Assembly: GCA_029263455.1 (NCBI GenBank)
Contig: JAJCXM010000022.1
Span: 372,001-436,000, forward strand
Length of the DNA stretch: 64,000 nt
Direction of reading: 5' to 3'
DNA from: Holophagae bacterium
GTDB taxonomy: Bacteria; Acidobacteriota; Holophagae; Acanthopleuribacterales; Acanthopleuribacteraceae
The notes under the pieces are model-generated. The model was not told the DNA's origin and made no database searches. It saw only the letters and a program-made list of their open reading frames with translations. The translations under genes were made by a program, and so were the position numbers. Shown here one piece after another: positions 53,349 to 61,978 of the stretch. Every line of letters starts with the position of its first letter. Position 1 is the first letter of the stretch.

Positions 53349-55045
53349 TTCGTATTTTAGCGCTACTGCTTGTCATGATGCCGCTGTTGCTGACGTGTCG
53401 AAACGCAACCCACAACTCTGAAGAAACGCCTCAAGGTGCCCTAGCCGTTTACGACGGTGGCATTGTCACTGCTGAAGATGTGGATCGTGAAATGCTCAAG
53501 TTACCGGCCGACTATCGTGTTTTGACAGACGGTCATATGGTTGAGCGCTATGAAGCGCTTGCTCAAAAAATTGTGGTTGATCGGATCCTACTGGAAGAGG
53601 CGAAGCTTATCGGGTCTGACAGCAACCCCCAATTCCAGGCGCTGGCGCGTCAAATTGAAAGAAATGTATATAGTGACCATTACCTTGCAAGCCATGATAT
53701 GCCCTTAACGGCATTAACTGAAGAGGACTTGAAATCCTATTTTGAGGCGAATCGAGATGAATTCGTGCGTTCAGCGAAACGTCACGTTTTTCACATGTTT
53801 AAACGCAAGGCAGAGGGTCAAACAAAAGAAGAATTGGTGCGTGAAATGGAGGCACTCCGTAATAGAGTTTTGGCCGGCGAGTCTCTATCCGAATTGGTTG
53901 CGGAACATTCGGATTCCGAATCGCGTCATCGTGACGGCGACCTTGGATATATCGAGAAAGGACAGTTCTCTGCAGATTTTGACGCCATCGTCTTTTCATT
54001 AGACAAAGACATACCCAGCCAACCCATCGTTACAGCCGATGGCGTTCATCTTTTCATGGTTCAGAGCATTATTAGGCAACAAGTCTTTGAATTCAAACAG
54101 GTTCGTCAGCAGATCATTGGCACCCTATTTGCCCGAAAAAAGATGGAGCGTAGCAATCAAATTGTTGAAGGCATAGGTGTTCCACCTAATTCGTTTGTAC
54201 CGGATGATTCCGAGGTTGCCCGCTTTTCCCAAAACGGAGATGCCGGAACGACGATCATGCGCATCGGCGACTTTCAACTAACGCTTGGCCGTTTCAACCA
54301 ATTACTTGCCGACCGCAAACGCCAATTAGGCGGCAAAGCGCCAGCGGATTTGATCAAAAATCTATTGCAAGAGGTCCGAAACCGTGAGGTCATATTCCAA
54401 CACATGCGTGAAGTCGGTTTCCCTGAATTGCCTGACAATGAATTTCAAGTGAAAAGGGATGAAGAATTAATTGCCATATTCGCTCAACGTAAGATGAGGC
54501 TTCTGTTGGAACGCGATCCGCAACGGCTTCAAGACCACTACCAAAACAATCAAATGCGATTTTGTACGCCATTAAAGCTGCATCTCAATCGGCTCACCGT
54601 CACACTCGGAAGTGAACCTTCTGAACAGATGGCGCACCTGGAATCGCTTTCTAAACAACTCAATCAAGGTTTGTCAAATTTTGAGCAAGTTGCGATAGAC
54701 ACTTACGGAACGATTAGCGACCTTGGTTTATTGAACATGGCCCAAATCAGTTCTATCGACCCACGTGCACCTTTCTATTTGTCGGCACTTCAAAGTGGAG
54801 CTTTTTCGCCACCGTACCGCTGGGGTGACCATTTGATCTTGTTAGAAGTTCGTCAACGTATTGAGCCAGCGCCATTACCGTTCTCCCTGGTTCGTGACGC
54901 TGTATTGACCGATTATCTTCAGAACTATTCACAAAAGGTTTTCGAAGAGATAAGCGATAGTTTGTTAGAATCCGTTCACTTTAAGATAAACCCTAATCAA
55001 CCGGTCACTCTTGATATTTTCGAGGCCAATTCGCCGAATAAATAG
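53345..55045 (+). CDS. Parvulin-type (PpiC/SurA-like) peptidyl-prolyl isomerase lipoprotein
   Basis: The 566-residue protein has a lipobox LLTC (Cys18) after a hydrophobic signal, a SurA/PrsA-type helical region and a parvulin domain at about 135-225 with HVFHMFKRKAEG, SLSELVAEHSDSESRHRDGDLGYIEKGQF and VTADGVHLFMVQ. A second, weaker parvulin-like unit occupies about 400-505 (LHLNRLTVTLGSEPSE, then GTISDLGLLN and WGDHLILLEVRQ). It probably assists folding of exported proteins on the periplasmic side. The four-base overlap with the sulfatase-TPR gene suggests that this lipoprotein may be the dedicated chaperone for that product or its clients, which is inference. Confidence 0.87.
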   Translation: MIRILALLLVMMPLLLTCRNATHNSEETPQGALAVYDGGIVTAEDVDREMLKLPADYRVLTDGHMVERYEALAQKIVVDRILLEEAKLIGSDSNPQFQALARQIERNVYSDHYLASHDMPLTALTEEDLKSYFEANRDEFVRSAKRHVFHMFKRKAEGQTKEELVREMEALRNRVLAGESLSELVAEHSDSESRHRDGDLGYIEKGQFSADFDAIVFSLDKDIPSQPIVTADGVHLFMVQSIIRQQVFEFKQVRQQIIGTLFARKKMERSNQIVEGIGVPPNSFVPDDSEVARFSQNGDAGTTIMRIGDFQLTLGRFNQLLADRKRQLGGKAPADLIKNLLQEVRNREVIFQHMREVGFPELPDNEFQVKRDEELIAIFAQRKMRLLLERDPQRLQDHYQNNQMRFCTPLKLHLNRLTVTLGSEPSEQMAHLESLSKQLNQGLSNFEQVAIDTYGTISDLGLLNMAQISSIDPRAPFYLSALQSGAFSPPYRWGDHLILLEVRQRIEPAPLPFSLVRDAVLTDYLQNYSQKVFEEISDSLLESVHFKINPNQPVTLDIFEANSPNK

Positions 55046-55406
55046 TCACGGTTTGCTAATAACCTGACCAAGTATCGACTAGCTTTCAGGCTGTGACATT
55101 GGCCCATAAGACCATAAGGCCCGACATTAAACAATCTTAATCGAGGCGGTAAACTGACACGCAGATTAAAAGTAATCAGATGCCTCACTAATTAGCTACG
55201 AGCCTCAGGTATTAAGGCAGTGCATATATTGAATTCACGCCTGTCTTGGCTTCGAAATCCTTTGTTTATTGAATTGACAGCCAGCATGCGCTCTGTTAAA
55301 ACGGTATACTGTTTCATTAAAAATACGACCGCCCTCGATAATATTCCGCGTTGAATGATGCAAGAACGATAGGGCGAACGATTCCTCATTCAAAAGGGAG
55401 ATTGCC
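55046..55406 (+). promoter_or_regulatory. 361-base intergenic region with candidate promoter for the secreted-protein gene
   Basis: No gene is supported here. A perfect TTGACA (55274-55279) lies 16 bases before TTAAAA (55296-55301), a weak -10. TATACT (55305-55310) is a better -10 but has no good -35 at normal distance. Either would place transcription start about 80-110 bases before ATG 55407. Inverted GTCAC/GTGAC and GGCC/GGCC pairs near 55045-55125 could form weak hairpins after the parvulin gene. AAGGGAGA near 55397 is the ribosome site. Confidence 0.4.
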
Positions 55407-56204
55407 ATGAAAAGATCCGCAGCTATTGTTTTGACGTTAGGCTTTTTCTTTGGCGGTGTCATGGTCATCGCTCAGGCATCTGGTAACAATTGGCAAGACG
55501 CCATACCTTACGAGCCCGATTACGAGAATTGGACGAAAGACGAAGTACGAGCCTATAACCAGCAGTACAAAGCTGCTTTGGAAGCACGTGCTCGCGAGTT
55601 GGGATTGATCACCAAGCGGGATCGCAGTTTCAAGCCTCTGACACCTGAGCGACGTGTCGAAGATAATAAGGCCACAGCTAAGCGAATACCAGGTACGTCG
55701 ATTACTTATCATAGTGGCACCTTAGGGACAGCAGGCCTCAACGGACAAATGGTGGGAAATCAATTTAATAACGCGCTCAACCCGGCAGGCACGGCCATTT
55801 TCCCCATCGAGGCTTCCGGATCCATCACCATGGTTACCTTTGATCTTATTGGTGCAAGTGGGAGTGTGTTCCTTAGTTTCTATCACCAGCTCATGGGAAC
55901 GTCGGCAGCCCAAATTACGTCGATGAATATTTCGGCTGTTACTGGTCTGAATACCCATACAATAAATACAACAGCGAATACTTATTCAGGCGGCACCTTC
56001 CTTGGCGGGATTTGGCAATTCACTGGCTCTGCGACGCCTGCTGTGGCAACGGGTTCGGTGTTGGGTCAGGGCTTCCACGGCATCAGCATTAACGATGGCA
56101 CCGTCGGGAACAGCTTCTTGGTTTTCACTAACCTAAACGCGGCGTTCTCGGCTTCGGGCAATCTGGCAACGCCTGTGGAGCTGATCAACTTCAAAGTTGA
56201 ATAG
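55407..56204 (+). CDS. Secreted protein of unknown function
   Basis: The 265-residue protein has a clear signal peptide (MKRSAAIVLTLGFFFGGVMVIAQA) and a charged helical segment (about 25-90) containing KDEVRAYNQQYKAALEARAREL. The C-terminal domain of about 170 residues is rich in Gly, Ser, Thr, Ala and Asn (GTAGLNGQMVGNQFNNALNPAGTAIFPIEASGSITMV and later units), with no cysteines. This composition suggests an extracellular beta-sandwich. I recognise no family. GGGAG precedes ATG 55407. The gene stands alone with its own upstream region and a strong terminator, as expected for a highly expressed secreted product. Confidence 0.65.
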   Translation: MKRSAAIVLTLGFFFGGVMVIAQASGNNWQDAIPYEPDYENWTKDEVRAYNQQYKAALEARARELGLITKRDRSFKPLTPERRVEDNKATAKRIPGTSITYHSGTLGTAGLNGQMVGNQFNNALNPAGTAIFPIEASGSITMVTFDLIGASGSVFLSFYHQLMGTSAAQITSMNISAVTGLNTHTINTTANTYSGGTFLGGIWQFTGSATPAVATGSVLGQGFHGISINDGTVGNSFLVFTNLNAAFSASGNLATPVELINFKVE

Positions 56205-56230
56205 AATAAGAAATCAACTTTTCTTTTAAC

Positions 56231-56265
56231 AAAGGGTGGCCTAATTAAGCTGCCCTTTTTTATTT
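56231..56265 (+). terminator. Rho-independent terminator of the secreted-protein gene
   Basis: AAAGGGTGGC (56231-56240) pairs with GCTGCCCTTT (56249-56258) through ten positions, two of them G-U wobbles, with an 8-base loop. It is followed by a T-rich run (56256-56265). It sits 27 bases after the stop of the gene at 55407-56204 and overlaps the 3' end of the convergent TPR gene. Confidence 0.8.
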
Positions 56266-57872
56266 GTCCAACTATGTAAAACTAGTTCGAATTCGTTATT
56301 GTTCCAAGGTTCTTGGCACGTTCGCCCTTGTTGATAGTCATTGAGGCGCCTTGCCGCTGATTCAAAGGATTCTGGCTGATTGGCTGCTGAATCTCGAGCT
56401 TTTGTCTGCCACCTAATGGCATCTGAAAACTGTTCTAACGATGCATAACACATCGCAAGCGTTTCCATTTCGAAAACAGTGAGTCCATCTTTGGAGCAAG
56501 CAGCAAGGAATTGCGTCAAATTCAAATGATAGCTGGGCGTGCTTGCCACCATGGTGGACCAAAGTCGTGCCGTCAACCAGGTTTCCAGTGAGGAGCCAGG
56601 GAAGGCGGCAAGACATGCATCGAGCTTGCTAATGGCTTGGTCGTATTGTCGTAGCAAAACCAACGATATGACGGAGCCAAGTTTGGCATGATGGTCAGCA
56701 GGGTCGATTACTGCCGCGCTTTGGTAGTGCTTCAAGGCCTTCAAATACTGTCCGCTATAGCGAAAAACGTCTGCCATACCCAGGTCGCCTTTTGGCCCAG
56801 CCGGATCAGCAAGTACGGCGCGCTGAAAAAAGACAAGAGCAGCGTCTGTTTGGCTTTCGTCCCTTGATAGGTTACCCAACAATACGAGCGAGGGCGCGTG
56901 GTCGGGTTTGTGGCTCAATAGGATATTTAACTCCTGCTTGGCCAGTTCACGACGCCCTAGCCTCAACAATGCCATCGCTAGGTTGAAACGAGCATCTGGC
57001 CGTTCCGCATCCAGTTGTAAGCAGCGCCGGTAAGTCGCTATCGCTTCTTGGTAGTCGCCGCGTTCGAGGGCTTTTTGTGCCATATGTTCAAGGGAAAGCG
57101 CGTCTTGTTGAACCGCCTGAATAGCGATCATGAGTGGGTCATTAAGCACTAAATCAACGCGGCGAGCTGGATGTGACTCTGCTAGAGCGAGATGTTTTCG
57201 TGCGCGATCCATGTCACCTAGCTCTCTGAGAACTAGACCCATATTGTAATGGAGCTGGGAAGCTTGTGGCTGTAGATCCAACGCCATTTGTAGAAAAGTG
57301 GCTGCGCTGTCAAAACGACTCTGAGCGCTCGCGACCATGCTTAGACCATAGAGACATTTGGCGCATTGAACATCAAGCCTGCTAGCGTTCTTGTATTGTT
57401 CCTCTGCCGCTTCGTATAGGCCACGGTCAAATGCGTTTTCTGCTATCCATACCATGGCTGGTACATATTCTGTGCGTAACCCAAGTACGTTTTGGAAGGC
57501 GACATCCGATGCTTCAAAATTGCCGAGACTACGTTGAACTTTCCCCAAATAATAGGCCCAGCGGTATTCTTGTGGGTCCAAGAGGTTGGCGTTGGAATAA
57601 CAATCACGAGCTAGCCCCATATAGTTGAGCGCGTGGTAAGCATTTCCCAATTCGCCAAATGCCTGAGCCAACAGTACGGGCTTCTTTTTGGCATATGGCA
57701 AAAGACGCTTAACCGTCTCAGAGAGATCGTTAAGCGGTTGACGACCCATCAAGGTGTCTGGAAGGGGAACGACACTCAGATTCGTGGCCTCAACCTTGGG
57801 GTTACTGCACTGCCAACTTGTGAACGCTAAGAGCATCATCACCGCAAGGCGTGCAGAGATGAGCCTTATCAA
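56241..57872 (-). CDS. TPR-repeat lipoprotein
   Basis: A longer frame reaches 57947, but TTG 57872 is preferred. It overlaps the stop of the upstream FG-GAP gene as TTGA, as in other couplings here, and opens a lipoprotein signal (MIRLISARLAVMMLLAFTSWQC). The 543-residue protein then consists of about ten TPR units, for example AFGELGNAYHALNYMGLARDCYSNANLLDP and DYQEAIATYRRCLQLDAERPDARFNLAMALLRLGR. TPR lipoproteins of this type serve as scaffolds for envelope or secretion complexes. Coupling to a CRTAC1-type FG-GAP protein is a recurrent neighbourhood in such bacteria. No enzyme domain is present. Confidence 0.85.
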   Translation of the reverse strand: MIRLISARLAVMMLLAFTSWQCSNPKVEATNLSVVPLPDTLMGRQPLNDLSETVKRLLPYAKKKPVLLAQAFGELGNAYHALNYMGLARDCYSNANLLDPQEYRWAYYLGKVQRSLGNFEASDVAFQNVLGLRTEYVPAMVWIAENAFDRGLYEAAEEQYKNASRLDVQCAKCLYGLSMVASAQSRFDSAATFLQMALDLQPQASQLHYNMGLVLRELGDMDRARKHLALAESHPARRVDLVLNDPLMIAIQAVQQDALSLEHMAQKALERGDYQEAIATYRRCLQLDAERPDARFNLAMALLRLGRRELAKQELNILLSHKPDHAPSLVLLGNLSRDESQTDAALVFFQRAVLADPAGPKGDLGMADVFRYSGQYLKALKHYQSAAVIDPADHHAKLGSVISLVLLRQYDQAISKLDACLAAFPGSSLETWLTARLWSTMVASTPSYHLNLTQFLAACSKDGLTVFEMETLAMCYASLEQFSDAIRWQTKARDSAANQPESFESAARRLNDYQQGRTCQEPWNNNEFELVLHSWTNKKGQLN

Positions 57873-59602
57873 GGTATATCCAGTGATGGCTCGGTACCGC
57901 CGCCTTTGACCAACGTTGAGTATTGATTCGCGGGCAGATCCGTCCACTGCTCCACAGAACCGTCTAACCAGAATACGGTCACCGATTCAAAATCTGGTGA
58001 CTCGCCTAAACCGATCAGAATACGGGGATCGTTGGCAGAAAGATAACTGGCGTCGGTTCGCACTCGACGCCATTGCGTTGGTAGGTTTAGGCGATGAATA
58101 GCTAAGCGAGTCCCCAACATATCGCGTCTGCCCGAACCGGAGATTCGTATGCCTAGCCAGTTAGAGTTCTGGCCAACTTGATTGATTAGAAGCCTAACCT
58201 GACCATTGTTGTCGTTCACTAGGGCATCGGCATCGCCGTCATTGTCCACGTCTCCAATGGCCAATCCACGGCTGACCGTTGGGAGCGCTAGAATAGATGC
58301 CTTGTGACTGATTTCGGTGAACGATGAATTCTTGTTTTGAAAGAGTTGGTCGGATTGTGCGTAAGGGAAAGGCTCGTTGTTAAGCTTGAGGGATTCTACG
58401 GCTTTAACTGCACCGTTCACTGAAATGATGTCTTGCCAGCCGTCGTTGTCGATATCAAGAAAGGCACAGCCGAATGCCGTGAATGCGAAACTTGCTGGGC
58501 CTAAGCCTGTGTTCACTGAATAGTCTTTAAAGTAACCCTTACCATCATTGACATAGAGTGTATTGGTTTCACCTGCCAAATGCGTCATGAAAAGATCATC
58601 ATCGCCATCGTTATCGAAATCGGCTGCGTCGACGCCCATACTTGCCTCGGCCAGTCCTTGTGCATCCAAAGCGTTTCCGCGAAACAAAGCGTCATTTTCG
58701 AAGCGACCGTCGCCCAAATTCAGCCAAAGATGATTGGGCTTTTTATCGTTAGCCACGTAAATGTCTTGCCAGCCATCGTTATTGAAATCTGCGCATACGA
58801 CCCCCAAGCCTGTGCTGGGTGAATTTAAGAATCCTGCTGGGCCGGATACATTCTCAAAAGTGCCATCACCTCTGTTTCGAAATAGGCTGTCCGTAATGGG
58901 TTGGTAACTGAGGGGACCACAATAATCTAATTCACCCTCGTTTACGCAATCCTTATTGTTCGTCAGACGAAAGTCGGTGTAGTTCACCACGAATAGATCT
59001 AAGAAACCATCGAGATCATAATCAAAAAAGGCGGCACTTGTGCTCCAGCGCAGATCATTGACACCGGCCTGTTCTGTGATGTCTTGAAAGCTACCATCGC
59101 CCATGTTGCGCCAAAGGCTATTTGCTCCAAATTGGGTCAGGTACAGATCCGTAAAACCGTCATTATCTACATCACCGGTGGCTACGCCCATTCCGTAACC
59201 AGATGCCTTTATCCCGCTGCTGGCGGTCACATCGGTGAAACTTAGACGAAATACACCCTGATCCAGGACACCATCGTTTCGATAAAGCTTGTCCATGGGA
59301 GCGTCTTGCTCGGGAACGGCATCCGCCGAACCGCTTTGTACCAAATAAACATCTAAATCGCCATCATTGTCGAAATCAAAAAAGGCACACCCTGAACCGA
59401 CGATTTCGCAAAAATAATAGTGCCCCGACGCGCCATTTTCGTGATGGAAATCTAGGCCGCTATCGGCCGCGGCATCAATGAAAATCTCTGGGCTTGATGT
59501 GGAGACCATTCCGCTATCAAGGATTGTAGGTCGGCAGGTTAGAATACAAAAAGCCGCCAAGACGATAGCCATGTAAGGCCCTGATTTGGGACGAGGTTCC
59601 AT
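57869..59602 (-). CDS. FG-GAP/VCBS repeat lipoprotein (CRTAC1/ASPIC-UnbV family)
   Basis: ATG 59602 is chosen because it begins a lipoprotein signal (MEPRPKSGPYMAIVLAAFCILTC); an upstream ATG would overlap the divergent gene. The 577-residue product has repeated calcium-binding FG-GAP blades of the form D-x-D-x-D-G-x-x-D-L (FFDFDNDGDLDVYLV, GDVDNDGFTDLYLT, ADFNNDGWQDIYVA, ADFDNDGDDDLFMT, LDIDNDGWQDIISV, GDVDNDGDADALV) and an ASPIC/UnbV end with NWLGIRISGSGRRDMLGTRL and VTVFWLDGSVEQWTDLP. It probably folds as a calcium-bound beta-propeller at the cell surface. It is translated together with the TPR lipoprotein. Confidence 0.92.
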   Translation of the reverse strand: MEPRPKSGPYMAIVLAAFCILTCRPTILDSGMVSTSSPEIFIDAAADSGLDFHHENGASGHYYFCEIVGSGCAFFDFDNDGDLDVYLVQSGSADAVPEQDAPMDKLYRNDGVLDQGVFRLSFTDVTASSGIKASGYGMGVATGDVDNDGFTDLYLTQFGANSLWRNMGDGSFQDITEQAGVNDLRWSTSAAFFDYDLDGFLDLFVVNYTDFRLTNNKDCVNEGELDYCGPLSYQPITDSLFRNRGDGTFENVSGPAGFLNSPSTGLGVVCADFNNDGWQDIYVANDKKPNHLWLNLGDGRFENDALFRGNALDAQGLAEASMGVDAADFDNDGDDDLFMTHLAGETNTLYVNDGKGYFKDYSVNTGLGPASFAFTAFGCAFLDIDNDGWQDIISVNGAVKAVESLKLNNEPFPYAQSDQLFQNKNSSFTEISHKASILALPTVSRGLAIGDVDNDGDADALVNDNNGQVRLLINQVGQNSNWLGIRISGSGRRDMLGTRLAIHRLNLPTQWRRVRTDASYLSANDPRILIGLGESPDFESVTVFWLDGSVEQWTDLPANQYSTLVKGGGTEPSLDIP

Positions 59603-59632
59603 CGAGTAATCCCCATGAAAGGTAAACTTCAT

Positions 59633-59638
59633 ATTATA
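59633..59638 (-). promoter_or_regulatory. Candidate -10 element for the minus-strand FG-GAP gene
   Basis: The minus strand reads TATAAT at 59638-59633, about 30 bases before the ATG at 59602. No convincing -35 is seen near 59656-59661. The two FG-GAP genes are divergent with almost no space between them, so a compact shared control region is required. Confidence 0.35.
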
Positions 59639-59656
59639 AGTGAAAGAACTTTAAAA

Positions 59657-61966
59657 GTGAGCCGATCCAACGGACCCCGACATCGTGGCTCCAAATCATT
59701 GACTTGGAACCTATGCTGGGTCTGTTGTTTTTTGTCGACCTGTAGTTCTAATGGGCCGCACGTTGAAGAGGTCCGATTCGAAAGTAATAGGAGAATGGCC
59801 GAACGACTTGCGTTATTGGAACATGAGTCTAGCCCAAACAGAAATCCGTTTGCCAATAACGACCGTGTAGCCTATTACCGTCAGCTCATGCCGCCGCTGG
59901 ACTCACCGGAATGGCCCAGAGCGCAATTTCAATTAGCCGTTGAACTTGTTTTTTCCGGTAACTCTGAAGAAGCAATCGTGCGGATTGAACATGTAATGGA
60001 TGAGTTTGATAAGCAAACCCATAAGATGACCAAGCATTTTGTGATGAAGCTCAAAGTCATGACGGCAACGGCTTACCTACGGCTTGGAGAGCAGCAAAAT
60101 TGCCTTGAGGGTCACGATCCAGAGGCCTGTCTACTGCCGATCTCCGCTAATAGTCAGCACCAGTTTGAAAAAGGTTCGCGGTCCGCGATCAATCTTTTTC
60201 AAAGCATTCTGGAAGAAAACCCCGATGACCTGGAAACACGCTGGCTTCTGAATATAGCAGCCATGACTGTGGGTGATTATCCGGAAGAGGTGCCGCCACA
60301 ATGGCTCATTCCCCCGGACGTATTTGAGTCCGACTTCCCCATTCCTCGATTTCACGATGTAGCAGCCCGATTGTCCTTAGACGTTCTAGGCACGGCAGGG
60401 GGAAGTGTATTGGAAGATTTCGACGGCGATGGCTATCTAGACCTTATGGTTTCATCCTGGGGTCTAAGAGACCAGATTCGTTTGTTTCACAGCAATGGAG
60501 ACGGTCGTTTCAGGGAGAGCACTAAACAATCAGGTCTGACGGGCATCACTGGCGGTCTCAATATGGTGCAGGCTGACTACGATAATGACGGGCTAATGGA
60601 TGTTCTTGTTCTACGCGGAGCTTGGCGAGGGTTAGAAGGTCGTCATCCTAATTCGCTCTTGCGAAATCGCGGTGATGGATCTTTCGAAGACGTCACCGAG
60701 GCCGCCAGCCTGCTAAGCTTTCATCCCACACAGACAGCAGCCTGGGGTGATTACAATAACGACGGCCTGCTCGATCTTTTTGTGGGCAACGAATCCATCG
60801 GCATTTTTCGAAACCCCTGCCGGTTGTACCAGAATGATGGCCAAGGAGCTTTTACCGACGTCACGGCAAGTGCCAACATCGCAGCAGACGGTTTTGTGAA
60901 AGCGGTCATTTGGGGCGATATCGATAATGACGGTTGGATGGACTTATTTGTTTCTCGGCTGTTGGAGCCAAATTTATTGTTCCATAACCAACCCAGCCAG
61001 GACGGCAAACGTCACTTTGTTGAAATCGCCGAGAAGGCGGGTGTAAGCAACCCTGTACACAGTTTTACCTCGTGGTTTTGGGATTTTGACAACGACGGAT
61101 ATCTGGATATTTTCGTTTCTGGATACGGTTCCGACTATTTTTCAATTAACGCTAAGAGTGTGGCTGCAGATTACCTCGGCTTGCCCAGGGATGCAGAAAC
61201 CCCTCGGCTATATCGAAATCAAGCGAATGGCACGTTTGAAGATGTGACAAAAGGCATGGGTCTAGATAGCGTGTCGTTCACCATGGGTGCCAATTTCGGC
61301 GATATAGATAACGACGGTTTTCTCGATTTCTATTTGGGTACCGGTGGCCCGAGCTTCAGCACATTGATCCCTAATATTATGTTTCGCAATGATAGTGGCC
61401 ATTTGTTTCAGGATGTGACGACTGCTGGGGGGTTTGGACATTTGCAAAAGGGACACGGCATCTCCTTCGGTGACGTTGATTTGGATGGAGACCAGGATGT
61501 TTATGCTGTGATGGGAGGGGCGTACGAAGGCGACGTCTATCCCAATGCTCTATTCAAGAATCCGGGCAATTCGAACCGGTGGATTAAGTTGCTCTTGGAG
61601 GGCACCAACGCCAATCGTTGCGCCATAGGCGCTCGTGTGAAGATTCAGGTTGAGACGCTCGCAGGGCGTTTCAATATCTATTCTACCGTCTCATCTGGAG
61701 GCAGTTTTGGGGCGTCGCCATTGAGGAGAGAGATTGGCTTGGGGGATGCGATTCGCATCTCCGCCCTATCAGTGTCCTGGCCCGGTACAGCGAAACCTCA
61801 ACTTTGGAATGGGATTGAATGCAATCGTACTTACAAACTGAAACAGGACCACACGCAGGCGATCCCATTGGATTTAAAGCCTGTGAGTCTTTCTCCGACG
61901 CAAGATCATGGTAACAATGCCACATCTAAAAAACACAATCATCACCAATCACTCAATGAAAGATAA
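59657..61966 (+). CDS. FG-GAP/VCBS repeat protein with ASPIC/UnbV C-terminus
   Basis: The frame opens at ATG 59615, only 12 bases from the divergent gene's start. GTG 59657 is therefore a likelier start; it gives a basic N-terminus before the hydrophobic NLCWVCCFLSTC lipobox. The 769-residue protein has an N-terminal helical region (about 60-220), then FG-GAP blades (EDFDGDGYLDLMVS, ADYDNDGLMDVLVL, GDYNNDGLLDLFVG, GDIDNDGWMDLFVS, FDNDGYLDIFVS, GDIDNDGFLDFYLG, GDVDLDGDQDVYAV). It ends with an ASPIC/UnbV domain (VSSGGSFGASPLRREIGLGDA, SVSWPGTAKPQLWNGIECNRTYKL). Like its divergent neighbour it should be an exported calcium-binding propeller. It precedes the spermidine-synthase fusion by 12 bases. 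Confidence 0.87.
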   Translation: MSRSNGPRHRGSKSLTWNLCWVCCFLSTCSSNGPHVEEVRFESNRRMAERLALLEHESSPNRNPFANNDRVAYYRQLMPPLDSPEWPRAQFQLAVELVFSGNSEEAIVRIEHVMDEFDKQTHKMTKHFVMKLKVMTATAYLRLGEQQNCLEGHDPEACLLPISANSQHQFEKGSRSAINLFQSILEENPDDLETRWLLNIAAMTVGDYPEEVPPQWLIPPDVFESDFPIPRFHDVAARLSLDVLGTAGGSVLEDFDGDGYLDLMVSSWGLRDQIRLFHSNGDGRFRESTKQSGLTGITGGLNMVQADYDNDGLMDVLVLRGAWRGLEGRHPNSLLRNRGDGSFEDVTEAASLLSFHPTQTAAWGDYNNDGLLDLFVGNESIGIFRNPCRLYQNDGQGAFTDVTASANIAADGFVKAVIWGDIDNDGWMDLFVSRLLEPNLLFHNQPSQDGKRHFVEIAEKAGVSNPVHSFTSWFWDFDNDGYLDIFVSGYGSDYFSINAKSVAADYLGLPRDAETPRLYRNQANGTFEDVTKGMGLDSVSFTMGANFGDIDNDGFLDFYLGTGGPSFSTLIPNIMFRNDSGHLFQDVTTAGGFGHLQKGHGISFGDVDLDGDQDVYAVMGGAYEGDVYPNALFKNPGNSNRWIKLLLEGTNANRCAIGARVKIQVETLAGRFNIYSTVSSGGSFGASPLRREIGLGDAIRISALSVSWPGTAKPQLWNGIECNRTYKLKQDHTQAIPLDLKPVSLSPTQDHGNNATSKKHNHHQSLNER

Positions 61967-61978
61967 ACCCGGCGCTTT

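Noticed and set aside
56241-56268. Terminator acting on the minus-strand TPR gene
   Set aside because: On the minus strand the hairpin falls inside the last codons and is not followed by a T-run; it fits the plus-strand gene only.
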